A stretch of DNA of 64,000 nucleotides from CAVXHQ01 sp963789535. GTDB taxonomy: Bacteria; Pseudomonadota; Alphaproteobacteria; Rhodobacterales; Rhodobacteraceae. Positions 18,513 through 28,719 of the stretch are shown in pieces. The DNA lies in assembly GCA_963789535.1 (NCBI GenBank), contig CAWBKU010000005.1:310001-374000 (forward strand), written 5' to 3'. A model generated the notes under the pieces. The model worked only from the letters and a program-made list of their open reading frames with translations. It was not told the origin of the DNA and searched no databases. Position numbers and translations under genes: made by a program. The number at the start of each line of letters is the position of its first letter. Within the stretch, counting starts at the first letter, position 1.

Positions 18513-19343
18513 ATGGCACGCGCAGTCTCGACACGCCGCAAGGCGATCAACACCGCAGCCGCCGCCTTTATCGGTCTGGTGCTGTTCTTTCCGGTCCTGT
18601 GGACCCTCCTGACCAGTTTCAAGACGGCGTCCGAGGCGGTCGCCTCGCCGCCGTCCTTCCTGTTCTTCGACTGGACGCTGGCGAACTACCGGCTGGCGCT
18701 GGCCGACAATTCCTATGTCCGGGCGCTGTTCAACTCGGTCATCATCGCCGTCGGCTCGACGGTCCTTGCGGTCATCATCGCGGTGCCGGCGGCCTGGGCC
18801 ATGGCCTTCGTGCCGGGGCCGAAGACCAAGAACCTGCTCCTGTGGATGCTGTCGACCAAGATGCTGCCCGCGGTCGGCGTCCTCTATCCGATCACCATCA
18901 TCTTCCAGACCGTGGGCCTGTTCGACACGCGCCTCGCGCTCATCATCGTGCTGATGCTCGCGAACCTGCCGATCGTGGTCTGGATGCTCTATACCTACTT
19001 CAAGGAAATCCCCGGCGAGATCCTCGAGGCGGCACGAATGGACGGCGCGCCGCTGCGGGCCGAGGTGCTCTATGTGCTTGCGCCGATGGCGGTGCCGGGG
19101 ATCGCCTCGACGATGCTGCTGAACATCATCCTCGCGTGGAACGAGGGGTTCTGGACGCTGCGCCTCGTGACCGTCGATGCGGTGCCGCTGTCGCAATACA
19201 TCGTGCAGTTCAACACCAACGAGGGCCTGCCCTACGCCAAGCTGGCGGCAGCCTCGATGCTCGCCGTCGGACCAATTCTCGTCCTCGGCTGGTTCGCACA
19301 GAAACAGCTCGTTCGGGGCCTCACATTCGGAGCGGTAAAATAA
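18513..19343 (+). CDS. smoG: SmoG-like polyol ABC transporter permease
   Basis: 276 aa from ATG 18513 with GGAGGG at 18503-18508. MalG/UgpE-type permease with about six helices and the cytoplasmic EAA loop GEILEAARMDGAPLRAEVLY (about residues 168-187). The TAA overlaps the smoK ATG by one base (TAATG), so the two are translationally coupled. Confidence 0.92.
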   Translation: MARAVSTRRKAINTAAAAFIGLVLFFPVLWTLLTSFKTASEAVASPPSFLFFDWTLANYRLALADNSYVRALFNSVIIAVGSTVLAVIIAVPAAWAMAFVPGPKTKNLLLWMLSTKMLPAVGVLYPITIIFQTVGLFDTRLALIIVLMLANLPIVVWMLYTYFKEIPGEILEAARMDGAPLRAEVLYVLAPMAVPGIASTMLLNIILAWNEGFWTLRLVTVDAVPLSQYIVQFNTNEGLPYAKLAAASMLAVGPILVLGWFAQKQLVRGLTFGAVK

Positions 19344-20371
19344 TGGGAACGATCACTCTCAACAAGGTCACGAAGAGTTTCGGTGAGACGCAGGTCATCC
19401 CGCCGCTGGATCTGGAAATCAACGACGGCGAGTTCGTGGTGTTCGTCGGGCCGTCGGGTTGCGGCAAGTCGACGCTGCTGCGGCTGATCGCGGGCCTCGA
19501 GGATACCACCTCGGGGCATATCAGCATCGACGGCAAGGATGCGACGGATCTGGGCCCCGCAAAGCGCGGGCTGGCGATGGTGTTCCAGAGCTATGCCCTC
19601 TATCCGCACATGTCGGTGCGCAACAACATCGCGTTCCCGATGAAGATGGCGGGGATCGACAAGGCGACGCAGGAGCGCAAGATCGCCGATGCGGCCAAGG
19701 CGCTGAACCTCACCGATTATCTCGACCGGCGCCCCGGCCAGCTCTCGGGCGGGCAACGCCAGCGGGTCGCGATCGGGCGCGCCATCGTGCGCGAGCCTAG
19801 CGCGTTCCTCTTCGACGAGCCGCTGTCGAACCTCGACGCAGCACTTCGCGTGGGGATGCGGATGGAGATTTCCGAGCTGCACAACCAGCTCAAGACGACG
19901 ATGATCTACGTGACGCACGATCAGGTCGAGGCGATGACCATGGCCGACAAGATCGTGGTGCTGCGCGCCGGGTTCATCGAACAGGTGGGATCGCCGCTGG
20001 AACTCTACGAGCGGCCGCGCAATGCCTTCGTCGCAAGCTTCATCGGCTCGCCGAAGATGAACCTGATCGAGGGCGCGGAGGCCAAGACGTTCGGCGCGCA
20101 TACCATCGGCATCCGGCCCGAGCATGTGCAGACCTCGACCACGTCGGGCCGCTGGAAGGGCCGCGTCGGCGTTGCCGAGCACCTCGGCTCGGACACCTTC
20201 CTGCACGTCCACGATACCGGCCTGATGGACATGATGACGGTCCGCGTCGGTGGTGACATCGCGCTGAAACATGGTGACGAGGTCTGGCTGACGCCGGACG
20301 AGAGCAAGCTGCACCGGTTCGGCGCAGATGGTCTGCGGCAGGTGCAGGCAGACACCGCTCCGGCAAAGTGA
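19343..20371 (+). CDS. smoK: SmoK-like polyol ABC transporter ATP-binding protein
   Basis: 342 aa of the MalK/UgpC type. Walker A GPSGCGKST is at residues 36-44, the Q-loop lies in MVFQSYALYPHMSV, the signature is LSGGQRQRVAIGRA, Walker B AFLFDEPLSNLD, and the H-loop VTHDQVEA. The C-terminal about 110 residues form the OB/TOBE regulatory domain (TIGIRPEHVQTSTTSGRW...). It energises hexitol import through SmoF and SmoG. Four bases separate its stop from smoS. Confidence 0.93.
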   Translation: MGTITLNKVTKSFGETQVIPPLDLEINDGEFVVFVGPSGCGKSTLLRLIAGLEDTTSGHISIDGKDATDLGPAKRGLAMVFQSYALYPHMSVRNNIAFPMKMAGIDKATQERKIADAAKALNLTDYLDRRPGQLSGGQRQRVAIGRAIVREPSAFLFDEPLSNLDAALRVGMRMEISELHNQLKTTMIYVTHDQVEAMTMADKIVVLRAGFIEQVGSPLELYERPRNAFVASFIGSPKMNLIEGAEAKTFGAHTIGIRPEHVQTSTTSGRWKGRVGVAEHLGSDTFLHVHDTGLMDMMTVRVGGDIALKHGDEVWLTPDESKLHRFGADGLRQVQADTAPAK

Positions 20372-20375
20372 CGCG

Positions 20376-21152
20376 ATGATGAAACGACTGGACGGAAAAT
20401 CCGCCCTCATCACGGGGGCCGCCCGGGGCATCGGGCGCGGGTTCGCCGAGGCGTTCGTGCGCGAGGGCGCGACGGTCGCCATCGCCGACGTAAACCTCGA
20501 GGCGGCCACGGCCACGGCCCGCGAGATCGGCGATGCGGCCTATCCGGTGCGGATCGACGTGGCCGATCAGGAGAGTATCGACGCCGCCGTGGCCTCGGTG
20601 GTGGACCATGCGGGCACGCTCGACATCCTGATCAACAACGCGGCGCTGTTCGATGCCGCCGAGACGGTCGACATCACGCGGGCCAGCTATGACAGGCTCT
20701 ATGCCGTCAACGTCGCGGGCACGCTGTTCACGATGCAGGCGGCGGCCAGGCAAATGATCGCGCAGGGACACGGCGGCAAGATCATCAACATGGCGAGCCA
20801 GGCGGGACGGCGCGGCGAGAGCCTCGTGCTCGTCTATTGCTCGACCAAGGCGGCCGTCATCTCGATGACGCAATCGGCGGGCCTGAACCTCATCAAGCAC
20901 GGGATCAACGTGAACGCGATCGCGCCCGGCGTGGTGGACGGCGACCATTGGGTCCATGTCGACGCGATGTTCGCGAAACTCGAAGGCAAGAAACCCGGCC
21001 AGAAGAAGGCCGAGGTCGAGGCAGAAGTGCCCGCCGGCCGCTTTGCCGTTCCCGCCGACCTGACCGGCATGGCCGTCTTCCTTGCCAGCAGCGAGGCCGA
21101 TTACATCGTCTCGCAATGCTACAACGTCGACGGCGGACAATGGATGAGCTGA
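20376..21152 (+). CDS. smoS: Sorbitol (L-iditol/galactitol) dehydrogenase SmoS, SDR family
   Basis: 258 aa short-chain dehydrogenase. The NAD-binding glycine motif is TGAARGIGRG (about residues 14-23), with NNAALFD, catalytic Ser in NMASQAGRRGE, and YCSTK for Tyr/Lys. Rhodobacter SmoS is nearly the same length and oxidises D-glucitol to D-fructose (and galactitol to tagatose). ATG 20376 is followed by ATG 20379; either may be used. The stop overlaps the mtlK ATG (TGATG). Confidence 0.92.
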   Translation: MMKRLDGKSALITGAARGIGRGFAEAFVREGATVAIADVNLEAATATAREIGDAAYPVRIDVADQESIDAAVASVVDHAGTLDILINNAALFDAAETVDITRASYDRLYAVNVAGTLFTMQAAARQMIAQGHGGKIINMASQAGRRGESLVLVYCSTKAAVISMTQSAGLNLIKHGINVNAIAPGVVDGDHWVHVDAMFAKLEGKKPGQKKAEVEAEVPAGRFAVPADLTGMAVFLASSEADYIVSQCYNVDGGQWMS

Positions 21153-22636
21153 TGCGTGACGCGATCCCCCTTACCCTTGCCACGCTGGGCGACCTGCCCG
21201 ACGGCGTCGCGGTCCCCGGCTATGCCCGCGCGGACCTGACGCCCGGCATCGTCCACATCGGCGTGGGCAATTTCCACCGGGCGCATATGGCGGTCTATCT
21301 CGACCGGCTGTTCTCGACCGGGCGCGATCACGACTGGGCCATCGTCGGCGCGGGGATAAAGCCGTTCGATGCGGCGCGACGGGAGTTGCTGAGGGCGCAG
21401 GACTGGCTGACGACGGTCGTCGAACTCGACCCCGAGCGGTTGAGCGCGCGGGTGACGGGCGCGATGGTGGATTTTTGCGAGGTGGACAGCGGCACGCTCA
21501 CGGCGCGGCTGTCGGATCCCGCGATCCGGATCGCCTCGCTCACGATCACAGAAGGTGGCTATTACGTCGACGCCAAGACCGGCGCGTTCGATGCCGCGCA
21601 TCCCGAGATCGTCGCGGATGCAGCGCCCGGCGCCGTGCCGCAAACCGTGTTCGGCGTCCTGCTCGCGGGCCTCGCGGCACGCCGGGCGGCGGGGGTGGCA
21701 CCCTTTACGGTCCTCTCTTGCGACAACCTGCCCGAGAACGGTCACGTGACGCGCAATGCCGTCCTCGGGCTCGCGAGACTGATCGACACGCCGACGGGCG
21801 GCGACCTGCACGACTGGGTCGCGGCGCACGTCGCGTTCCCGAATTCCATGGTCGACTGCATCACGCCCGGCACCTCTGCGCGCGAGATCGCCATGGTGCG
21901 CGACACCTTCGGCATCGTCGACGCGGCGCCGGTGGCCTGCGAGCCGTTCCGCCAATGGGTGATGGAGGACACCTTTCCCCTCGGGCGACCCCGCCTCGAG
22001 GATGTCGGCGTGACGTTCACCGCCGACGTGGCCCCCTACGAGACCATGAAGTTGCGGATCCTCAATGCGGGGCACGCGGCAATCGCCTATGCGGGCGCGC
22101 TGCTGGGGCACGTCTATGTCCACGACGCGATGGCCGATCCGGCGATATCGGGATGGCTGATGCATCTGATGGAGACCGACGTGATCCCGGTCCTGCCCCC
22201 GATCCCGGGCGAGGATTTCCACGCCTATCTGGCGAAGTGTCACGAGCGGTTCGCCAACCCGCGCGTCGGCGACACGATCGCGCGGCTGTGTCAGGACGGA
22301 TCGAACCGGCAGCCGAAATTCGTGCTGCCGACGGTGCACGACGCGATCGCGGCAGGCAGCGGCACGCGGGCGCTGGCCCTCGAGGTGGCCCTCTGGTGCC
22401 GCTATTGCGCGCAGGCGGATCCGGGCGGGATCGACGATCCGCGGGGCGAGATCTTGCGGACGGCGGCACAGGACGGCCCGGCGGCGTTCATGGCGCTGGG
22501 CGAGGTGTTCGGGACGCTGGGCGAGAACGCGGATTTCGTCGCCGAGGTCGCGGATTGGGCCGACGCGCTGGAAACGCGCGGGGTGCGCGACGTGCTGACG
22601 CTGCTGCGCCCGCAACCGTTTCCCCACGCCCTCTAG
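21152..22636 (+). CDS. mtlK: Mannitol 2-dehydrogenase MtlK
   Basis: 494 aa polyol-specific long-chain dehydrogenase. It oxidises D-mannitol to D-fructose with NAD. The N-terminal Rossmann-type segment is GIVHIGVGNFHRAHMAVYLD; NSMVDCITPGTS is a family marker. The catalytic K-x4-N-x2-H signature is KLRILNAGH (about residue 300). ATG 21152 overlaps the smoS stop. It is the last gene of the smo operon here. The fructokinase and xylulokinase found in the Rhodobacter polyol cluster are not present, so fructose must be phosphorylated by a gene elsewhere. Confidence 0.94.
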   Translation: MRDAIPLTLATLGDLPDGVAVPGYARADLTPGIVHIGVGNFHRAHMAVYLDRLFSTGRDHDWAIVGAGIKPFDAARRELLRAQDWLTTVVELDPERLSARVTGAMVDFCEVDSGTLTARLSDPAIRIASLTITEGGYYVDAKTGAFDAAHPEIVADAAPGAVPQTVFGVLLAGLAARRAAGVAPFTVLSCDNLPENGHVTRNAVLGLARLIDTPTGGDLHDWVAAHVAFPNSMVDCITPGTSAREIAMVRDTFGIVDAAPVACEPFRQWVMEDTFPLGRPRLEDVGVTFTADVAPYETMKLRILNAGHAAIAYAGALLGHVYVHDAMADPAISGWLMHLMETDVIPVLPPIPGEDFHAYLAKCHERFANPRVGDTIARLCQDGSNRQPKFVLPTVHDAIAAGSGTRALALEVALWCRYCAQADPGGIDDPRGEILRTAAQDGPAAFMALGEVFGTLGENADFVAEVADWADALETRGVRDVLTLLRPQPFPHAL

Positions 22637-23127
22637 AACGCGCGGATCCCGCGCAGCGCCTCGGCGACCACCCGTTCCGGCGGCTGGACGATGGAAACGG
22701 TAACGGCGCGCTCGCCGGCGCCCGGCGGCTCCAGCGTGGCGATCTGGCTGTCGAGCAGGGCGGCGGGCATGAAGTGGCCGGGGCGGCTGTTCATCCGCTG
22801 CGCGAGGATGTCGCGCGGGCCGTCGAGATGCACGAAGGTCACGGCGCGGCCGGCGGCGTGCCGGATACGGTCGCGGTAGATGCGTTTGAGCGCGGAGCAG
22901 GCGATGACGGTCGCTTCGGTCGCCTCGGCGAACGTCCTGCCGACCTTGTCGAGCCACGGCGCCCGATCGGCGTTGGTGAGCGCATGTCCCGAGGCCATCT
23001 TTGCGACGTTGGCCGCCGGATGCAGGTCGTCGCCATCGACGAAGGCGCCGCCCAGCCGCTCTGCAAGGGCGACGCCGACGGTGCTCTTGCCGCTGCCGGA
23101 CACACCCATGACGACGATCAGGTGCAT
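22633..23127 (-). CDS. gntK: Gluconokinase (GntK type)
   Basis: 164 aa P-loop kinase. It phosphorylates D-gluconate to 6-phosphogluconate. Walker A GVSGSGKST is at residues 8-16. FVDGDDLHPAANVAKMASG and the LTNADRAPWL segment are diagnostic of thermoresistant gluconokinases, and the SRPGHFMPAALLDSQIATLE region is also conserved. It is convergent with mtlK (4-bp overlap) and divergent from kbl. No gluconate permease is nearby. Confidence 0.92.
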   Translation of the reverse strand: MHLIVVMGVSGSGKSTVGVALAERLGGAFVDGDDLHPAANVAKMASGHALTNADRAPWLDKVGRTFAEATEATVIACSALKRIYRDRIRHAAGRAVTFVHLDGPRDILAQRMNSRPGHFMPAALLDSQIATLEPPGAGERAVTVSIVQPPERVVAEALRGIRAF

Positions 23128-23380
23128 GGCTGTGGCGCAGCGTTCAGGGTGGCGAGGATGCGCATGCGGGGCCTCTGCGGTGTAGATCGTTGATCATTCA
23201 AGCATTAGAGCGCCCGGGCGTCCAGTTGGTTTCGGTCGAGGCCGGGGATGCGGTGGAGCCTCCGGCGGGAGTTGTTATGGCAACGTGAATGCGGACGTCG
23301 CGCGCAGGCCGGGGGCGGCAGGACTTGCCTTGGGTCTGTGCATGGGCAATTCATCGGGGACCGGCACCGGAGGGCGAGGC

Positions 23381-24567
23381 ATGAGCGAAGCATTCACGGC
23401 GCATCTGGCGGGGGAACTCGCGGGGCTGCGCGAGGCGGGCCTCTACAAGACCGAGCGGGTCATCACGAGCAGGCAGGCGGGGACGGTGTCGCTCGCCTCG
23501 GGCGCGCGGGTGGTGAACCTGTGCGCCAACAACTATCTGGGGCTGTCGGATCATCCGGATCTGATCGCGGCAGGGCGCGCGGCGCTGGAGCGCTATGGCT
23601 ACGGCATGTCGTCGGTGCGGTTCATTTGCGGCACGCAGGAAGAGCACAAGATGCTGGAGGCGCGGCTGTCGGCGTTTCTGGGGATGGAGGATACGATCCT
23701 GTACGGGTCGTGTTTCGACGCCAATACCGGGCTGTTCGAGACGCTTCTGGGGCCGGAGGATGCGGTGATCTCGGACGCCCTCAACCACGCATCCATCATC
23801 GACGGGGTACGGCTGTGCAAGGCGGCGCGCTATCGGTATGCCAATTCCGACATGGCCGACCTCGAGGCGCAACTGGTCGCGGCAAAGGGCGCGCGGTTCC
23901 GGCTCATCGCGACGGACGGGGTGTTCTCGATGGACGGCTATATCGCCCGGCTGGGGGCGATCTGCGATCTGGCGGAGAAATACGACGCGATGGTCATGGT
24001 CGACGACAGCCATGCGGTGGGGTTCGTCGGCGCGACGGGGCGCGGCAGTATCGAGCAGTGCGGGGTCATGGGCCGCGTCGATATCGTCACCGGCACGCTG
24101 GGCAAGGCGCTGGGCGGCGCGTCGGGCGGCTATACCAGCGGTAAGGCAGAGGTGATCGACTGGCTGCGGCAACGCTCGCGGCCCTATCTGTTCTCGAACA
24201 CGCTGGCGCCGGTGATCGCGGGCACGTCGATTGCGGTGCTGGATATGCTGGAGGCGTCTACGGAGCGGCGCGACAGGGTGATGGCGAATGCGGCGCATTT
24301 TCGCGAGCGGATGGGGGCCGCAGGGTTCGACCTGTTGCCGGGCGAGCATCCGATCATCCCTGTCATGCTGCGCGATCCGAAGCTGGCGCAGGAGATGGCG
24401 CACCGGCTCGAGAAACGGGGCGTCTATGTCGCGGCGTTCAGCTTTCCGGTGGTGCCGAAGGGTCAGGACCGGATCCGCACGCAGATGTCGGCGGCGCATT
24501 CCCGCGACGAGCTGGACAGCGCGATCGAGGCGTTCATCGCCGTCGGCCGTGACATGGGGTTGATCGC

Positions 24568-24571
<4 letters not shown>
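23381..24571 (+). CDS. kbl: Glycine C-acetyltransferase (2-amino-3-ketobutyrate CoA ligase) Kbl
   Basis: 396 aa PLP enzyme of the alpha-oxoamine synthase family. It splits 2-amino-3-oxobutyrate with CoA into glycine and acetyl-CoA. The PLP lysine lies in VTGTLGKALGGASGGY; NLCANNYLGLSDHP and VDDSHAVGFVGATGRG are family hallmarks. ATG 23381 follows GGAGGGCGAGG; in-frame codons upstream are not needed. The TGA overlaps the tdh start (GTGA), giving a classic kbl-tdh threonine-degradation pair. Confidence 0.95.
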
Positions 24572-25608
<1,037 letters not shown>

Positions 25609-25621
25609 GGGAGAGGCGACG

Positions 25622-26446
25622 TTGGGCGATCTGCTGCGCAAACCTGTGGCCCGGTCGGGCAAGGTGCATGACATCACCGCCCGGTCCGCGCGCGGGCCGC
25701 TGTCACCCGACTGGGCGCACGTCGGGTTCGGCCTGTATCGTCTGGCGCCCGGCGAGCGTGCGTCCGGGGAGACGGTCGACCGCGAGGTGATCCTCGTGCT
25801 GATCGAGGGCAAGGCGCGGATCACCGGGGCCGGGCAGGACTGGGGCGAAATGGGCGACCGCGGAAACGTGTTCGAGCGGACGCCGCCGCATTGCCTCTAT
25901 CTGCCGGGCGGGACCGATTGGCAGGCCGTCGCGACGACCGAATGTGTGCTCGCCGTCTGTTCCGCGCCGGCGCACGGCGGCCACGCGGCGCAGCGGATCG
26001 GGCCCGAGGGCATTGCGCTGGTGCCGCGCGGCAAGGGGACGAATACGCGCTATATCAATGCGATCGCGATGGAGGAGCGGGACGTGGCGGACCGCCTGCT
26101 GGTGACGGAAGTGTTCACCCCGGATGGCCACTGGTCCTCCTATCCGCCGCACCGGCACGACGCGGACGACTTTCCGGCGATGACCTACCTCGAGGAGACC
26201 TATTACCACCGTCTGAACCCGGCCACCGGGTTCGGCGTTCAACGGGTGTTCACCGACGACCTGACGCTGGACGAGACGATGGCCGTCAGCGACGGCGATG
26301 TGGTGCTCGTGCCACGCGGCCACCATCCCTGTGCGGCACCCTACGGGCACGAGATGTATTACCTCAACGTCATGGCAGGCCCGCGCCGCAACTGGCGATT
26401 CCGCACTCACCCCGATTTCGACTGGATCGCGACGCGCGATGCGTGA
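25622..26446 (+). CDS. iolB: 5-deoxy-glucuronate isomerase IolB
   Basis: 274 aa double-cupin protein. IolB isomerises 5-deoxy-D-glucuronate in myo-inositol breakdown. The metal-binding region is YPPHRHDADDFPAMTYLEETYYHR, and VLVPRGHHPCAAPYGHEMYY near the C-terminus is strongly conserved. I take TTG 25622 as start because GGGAGAGG at 25609-25616 sits 5 bases before it. No other iol gene is in the window. Its tight spacing after tdh suggests co-transcription with threonine catabolism, an unusual setting. Confidence 0.88.
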   Translation: MGDLLRKPVARSGKVHDITARSARGPLSPDWAHVGFGLYRLAPGERASGETVDREVILVLIEGKARITGAGQDWGEMGDRGNVFERTPPHCLYLPGGTDWQAVATTECVLAVCSAPAHGGHAAQRIGPEGIALVPRGKGTNTRYINAIAMEERDVADRLLVTEVFTPDGHWSSYPPHRHDADDFPAMTYLEETYYHRLNPATGFGVQRVFTDDLTLDETMAVSDGDVVLVPRGHHPCAAPYGHEMYYLNVMAGPRRNWRFRTHPDFDWIATRDA

Positions 26447-26760
26447 GGGGAGGGGGCGCCCGCTTGCCTGAACATCCTTTGCGTTCGGCATCTGCCGTCT
26501 GGTTCGACGGGCGACATGCGACAGGTTCCCGACTGTCGACTGCCCTCGTTCGGGTCCACGAGAGATCCCGGCCTTGTCGAGCAACGTCCGGTCGAACGGC
26601 GCGCTTTGGGTCGGTCCCCATCGGGGCGCACGAACCTTGAAACCGCGTCCCGGCGGGTGTCCTATGCGGCAGGGCCGGTTGCAGGGCGACTTCTTTCCGG
26701 TCGCCGCCAAGGATCGGCGAACGTCCCGCGTCCAAGCTCTGACATCAACCGGAGATCGCC
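26447..26760. other. Intergenic 314 bp, no feature recognised
   Basis: No conserved open frame, RNA gene, hairpin or repeat stands out. It must hold the promoter of the DUF4139 gene, but no clear -35/-10 pair was seen. Confidence 0.5.
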
Positions 26761-28719
26761 ATGACCCGTTCCCTTGCCCTTGCCGTCCTGCTCGCCACCA
26801 CCGCCCTGCCCGCGCATGCGCAGGAGGCGGCCCCCGTGCGCGAGGTCACGCTGTTCGAGGCGGGCCTCGCCGAACTGACCCGCGAAACGGGTTCCGCCGG
26901 AGAGGTGGCGCTGCGGGTGCCGCTGGCGGATGTGGACGATGTGCTGAAGACGCTGCTGGTGCGGGGCACCGGCATCGGATCGGCGCGGATGACGCTCGCC
27001 GGACCGGACCCGGTGGCCGATGCGTTCGCCGCCCTGCCGTTCCCGCCCGGGGCGGCGACGGATCTGGCAACGCTCCTGCGCACCGTGCCGGGGCTGCGGG
27101 TGGCGCTGTCCTATCCGGGCGCGCCGACGGCGTCCGAGGGCGTCGTGCTCTCGGTCGGCGAAATCTGCACCGACGCCGACGGCTGCCGCACCACGGTGAC
27201 GGTGATCCATGACGACGGCGCGATCCGGCAGCACATCCTCGGTGGCGGCGTCGACCTGACGATCCTCGACGCCGACATCGCGGATGCGCTGCGCCGGGGC
27301 CTCGAGGCGCTGCGCATGGCCTCGTCGGGCAACGTGCGCCAGATCACCGTGGCGATGGAGGGCGACGCCATCGAGGACGGCGCGCTGAGCTATGTCATCG
27401 CGGCGCCTGCGTGGAAGACGGCCTACCGGGCGCTGACCGGCGAGGCGGGCGTCGACCTTCAGGCCTGGGCGGTGATCGAGAACGCCACGGGCGAGGATTG
27501 GGACGACGTGCGTCTGACCCTCTCGTCGGGCAGTCCGCGGACCTTGCAGGCCGACCTCTTCGGGCGGGCCTGGCGTGAGCGGGACGGTTTCGCCTCCGAA
27601 ATCGTGGAAATGCCGGTCGTCGCGATCGACCAGTCGTTCGCGCCCCAGCGCACGTTCGAGATGACGGCGGGGGCGGTTGCGGATATCGCCCCTGCCCCTG
27701 CCCCGATCACCGCGCAGACGGGCGTGAGCGAGGGCACCATCGATTCGCGGTTCACCTTCGACGGCGCCGTCGACCTCGACGCGGGCGAGATGCTGTCGAT
27801 GCCGTTCCTCGCCGAGGCGCTCGAGGCGCGGAGCCTGGTGATCTGGCAGGGGGCGCTGTCGAACCGCACCGGCAATCCGCGCCGCAACCTCGAGATCACC
27901 AATACCCTGCCGGTGCGTCTGCCGGCGGGCATCATGACCGTCTCGGACGCGGATGGCGGCTATGTCGGCGACGCCAGCGTGCCGGTCGTGGCGCCGGGCG
28001 AGACGCGCGAGGTCTATTACGGCGACGACCGCGGCATCCGCGTCGAGGAGACGTCGAGTTCTGCGCGCCAGCGCCTGAGCGTGCAGGTGGCGCAGGGCGC
28101 GCTGCGGGTCCGCAGCGAGGACCGGCGCACGACGACCTACGCGATCACCGCCCATTCGGGCGCCGCGGCGGACCTGGTGATCGACCATCCGCTGCAACCC
28201 GGCTGGACCGCACGGGTTTCGGCCCCCGAGGGCCTGACCGGGACCGAACGGCAGGACGACGACGGCCATCGCTGGCTGCGGATCGACGCGACCGTGGACG
28301 AGGCGGCGGAGGAGGCGGGCACCCTGAGCGTCACCGTCGCCGACACCTATCCGCTGGTCGAGACGGTTTCCTTCGGCACGCTGAACGCCGAGGCGTTCCT
28401 CTATTGGAGCGGCGAGGCCGCAACGGACGACGAGCGCGCCTTTCTCGCCACCGCCGCGACGCTGGCGGGTGCCATCGATGCGGCGGGCGTGACCCTGACG
28501 GCGGCAGAGGGCGACCTGCGGCGGCTGATCGCGGAACAGACGCGGGTGTCGGCGCTGGTGCAGGCACTCGACAGCGGCAACCCGACCTACGACCGCTTTC
28601 TGGAACAGCTCGTCGAGACCGAGGATGCCATCGCGACGGCGACCGGGGCGGCGGATGCGGCGCGCGCCGACCTTGCCGCGCGGCAGGCGGCGCTGGCGGC
28701 ACATCTGGCCGGGGCCTGA
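26761..28719 (+). CDS. Secreted DUF4139-domain protein
   Basis: 652 aa with a signal peptide MTRSLALAVLLATTALPAHAQ. The remainder matches the DUF4139 layout: an N-terminal beta domain starting VREVTLFEAGLAELTRETG, and a large C-terminal region with VIENATGEDWDDVRLTLSSG, SFAPQRTFEM and SEDRRTTTYAITAHSG. A final helical segment (about 570-650; coiled-coil-like, Ala-rich) has EGDLRRLIAEQTRVSALVQ. It is probably periplasmic; the function is unknown. Bacterial relatives have the same fold as MuiA-like proteins. It converges on the DEAD helicase. Confidence 0.8.
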   Translation: MTRSLALAVLLATTALPAHAQEAAPVREVTLFEAGLAELTRETGSAGEVALRVPLADVDDVLKTLLVRGTGIGSARMTLAGPDPVADAFAALPFPPGAATDLATLLRTVPGLRVALSYPGAPTASEGVVLSVGEICTDADGCRTTVTVIHDDGAIRQHILGGGVDLTILDADIADALRRGLEALRMASSGNVRQITVAMEGDAIEDGALSYVIAAPAWKTAYRALTGEAGVDLQAWAVIENATGEDWDDVRLTLSSGSPRTLQADLFGRAWRERDGFASEIVEMPVVAIDQSFAPQRTFEMTAGAVADIAPAPAPITAQTGVSEGTIDSRFTFDGAVDLDAGEMLSMPFLAEALEARSLVIWQGALSNRTGNPRRNLEITNTLPVRLPAGIMTVSDADGGYVGDASVPVVAPGETREVYYGDDRGIRVEETSSSARQRLSVQVAQGALRVRSEDRRTTTYAITAHSGAAADLVIDHPLQPGWTARVSAPEGLTGTERQDDDGHRWLRIDATVDEAAEEAGTLSVTVADTYPLVETVSFGTLNAEAFLYWSGEAATDDERAFLATAATLAGAIDAAGVTLTAAEGDLRRLIAEQTRVSALVQALDSGNPTYDRFLEQLVETEDAIATATGAADAARADLAARQAALAAHLAGA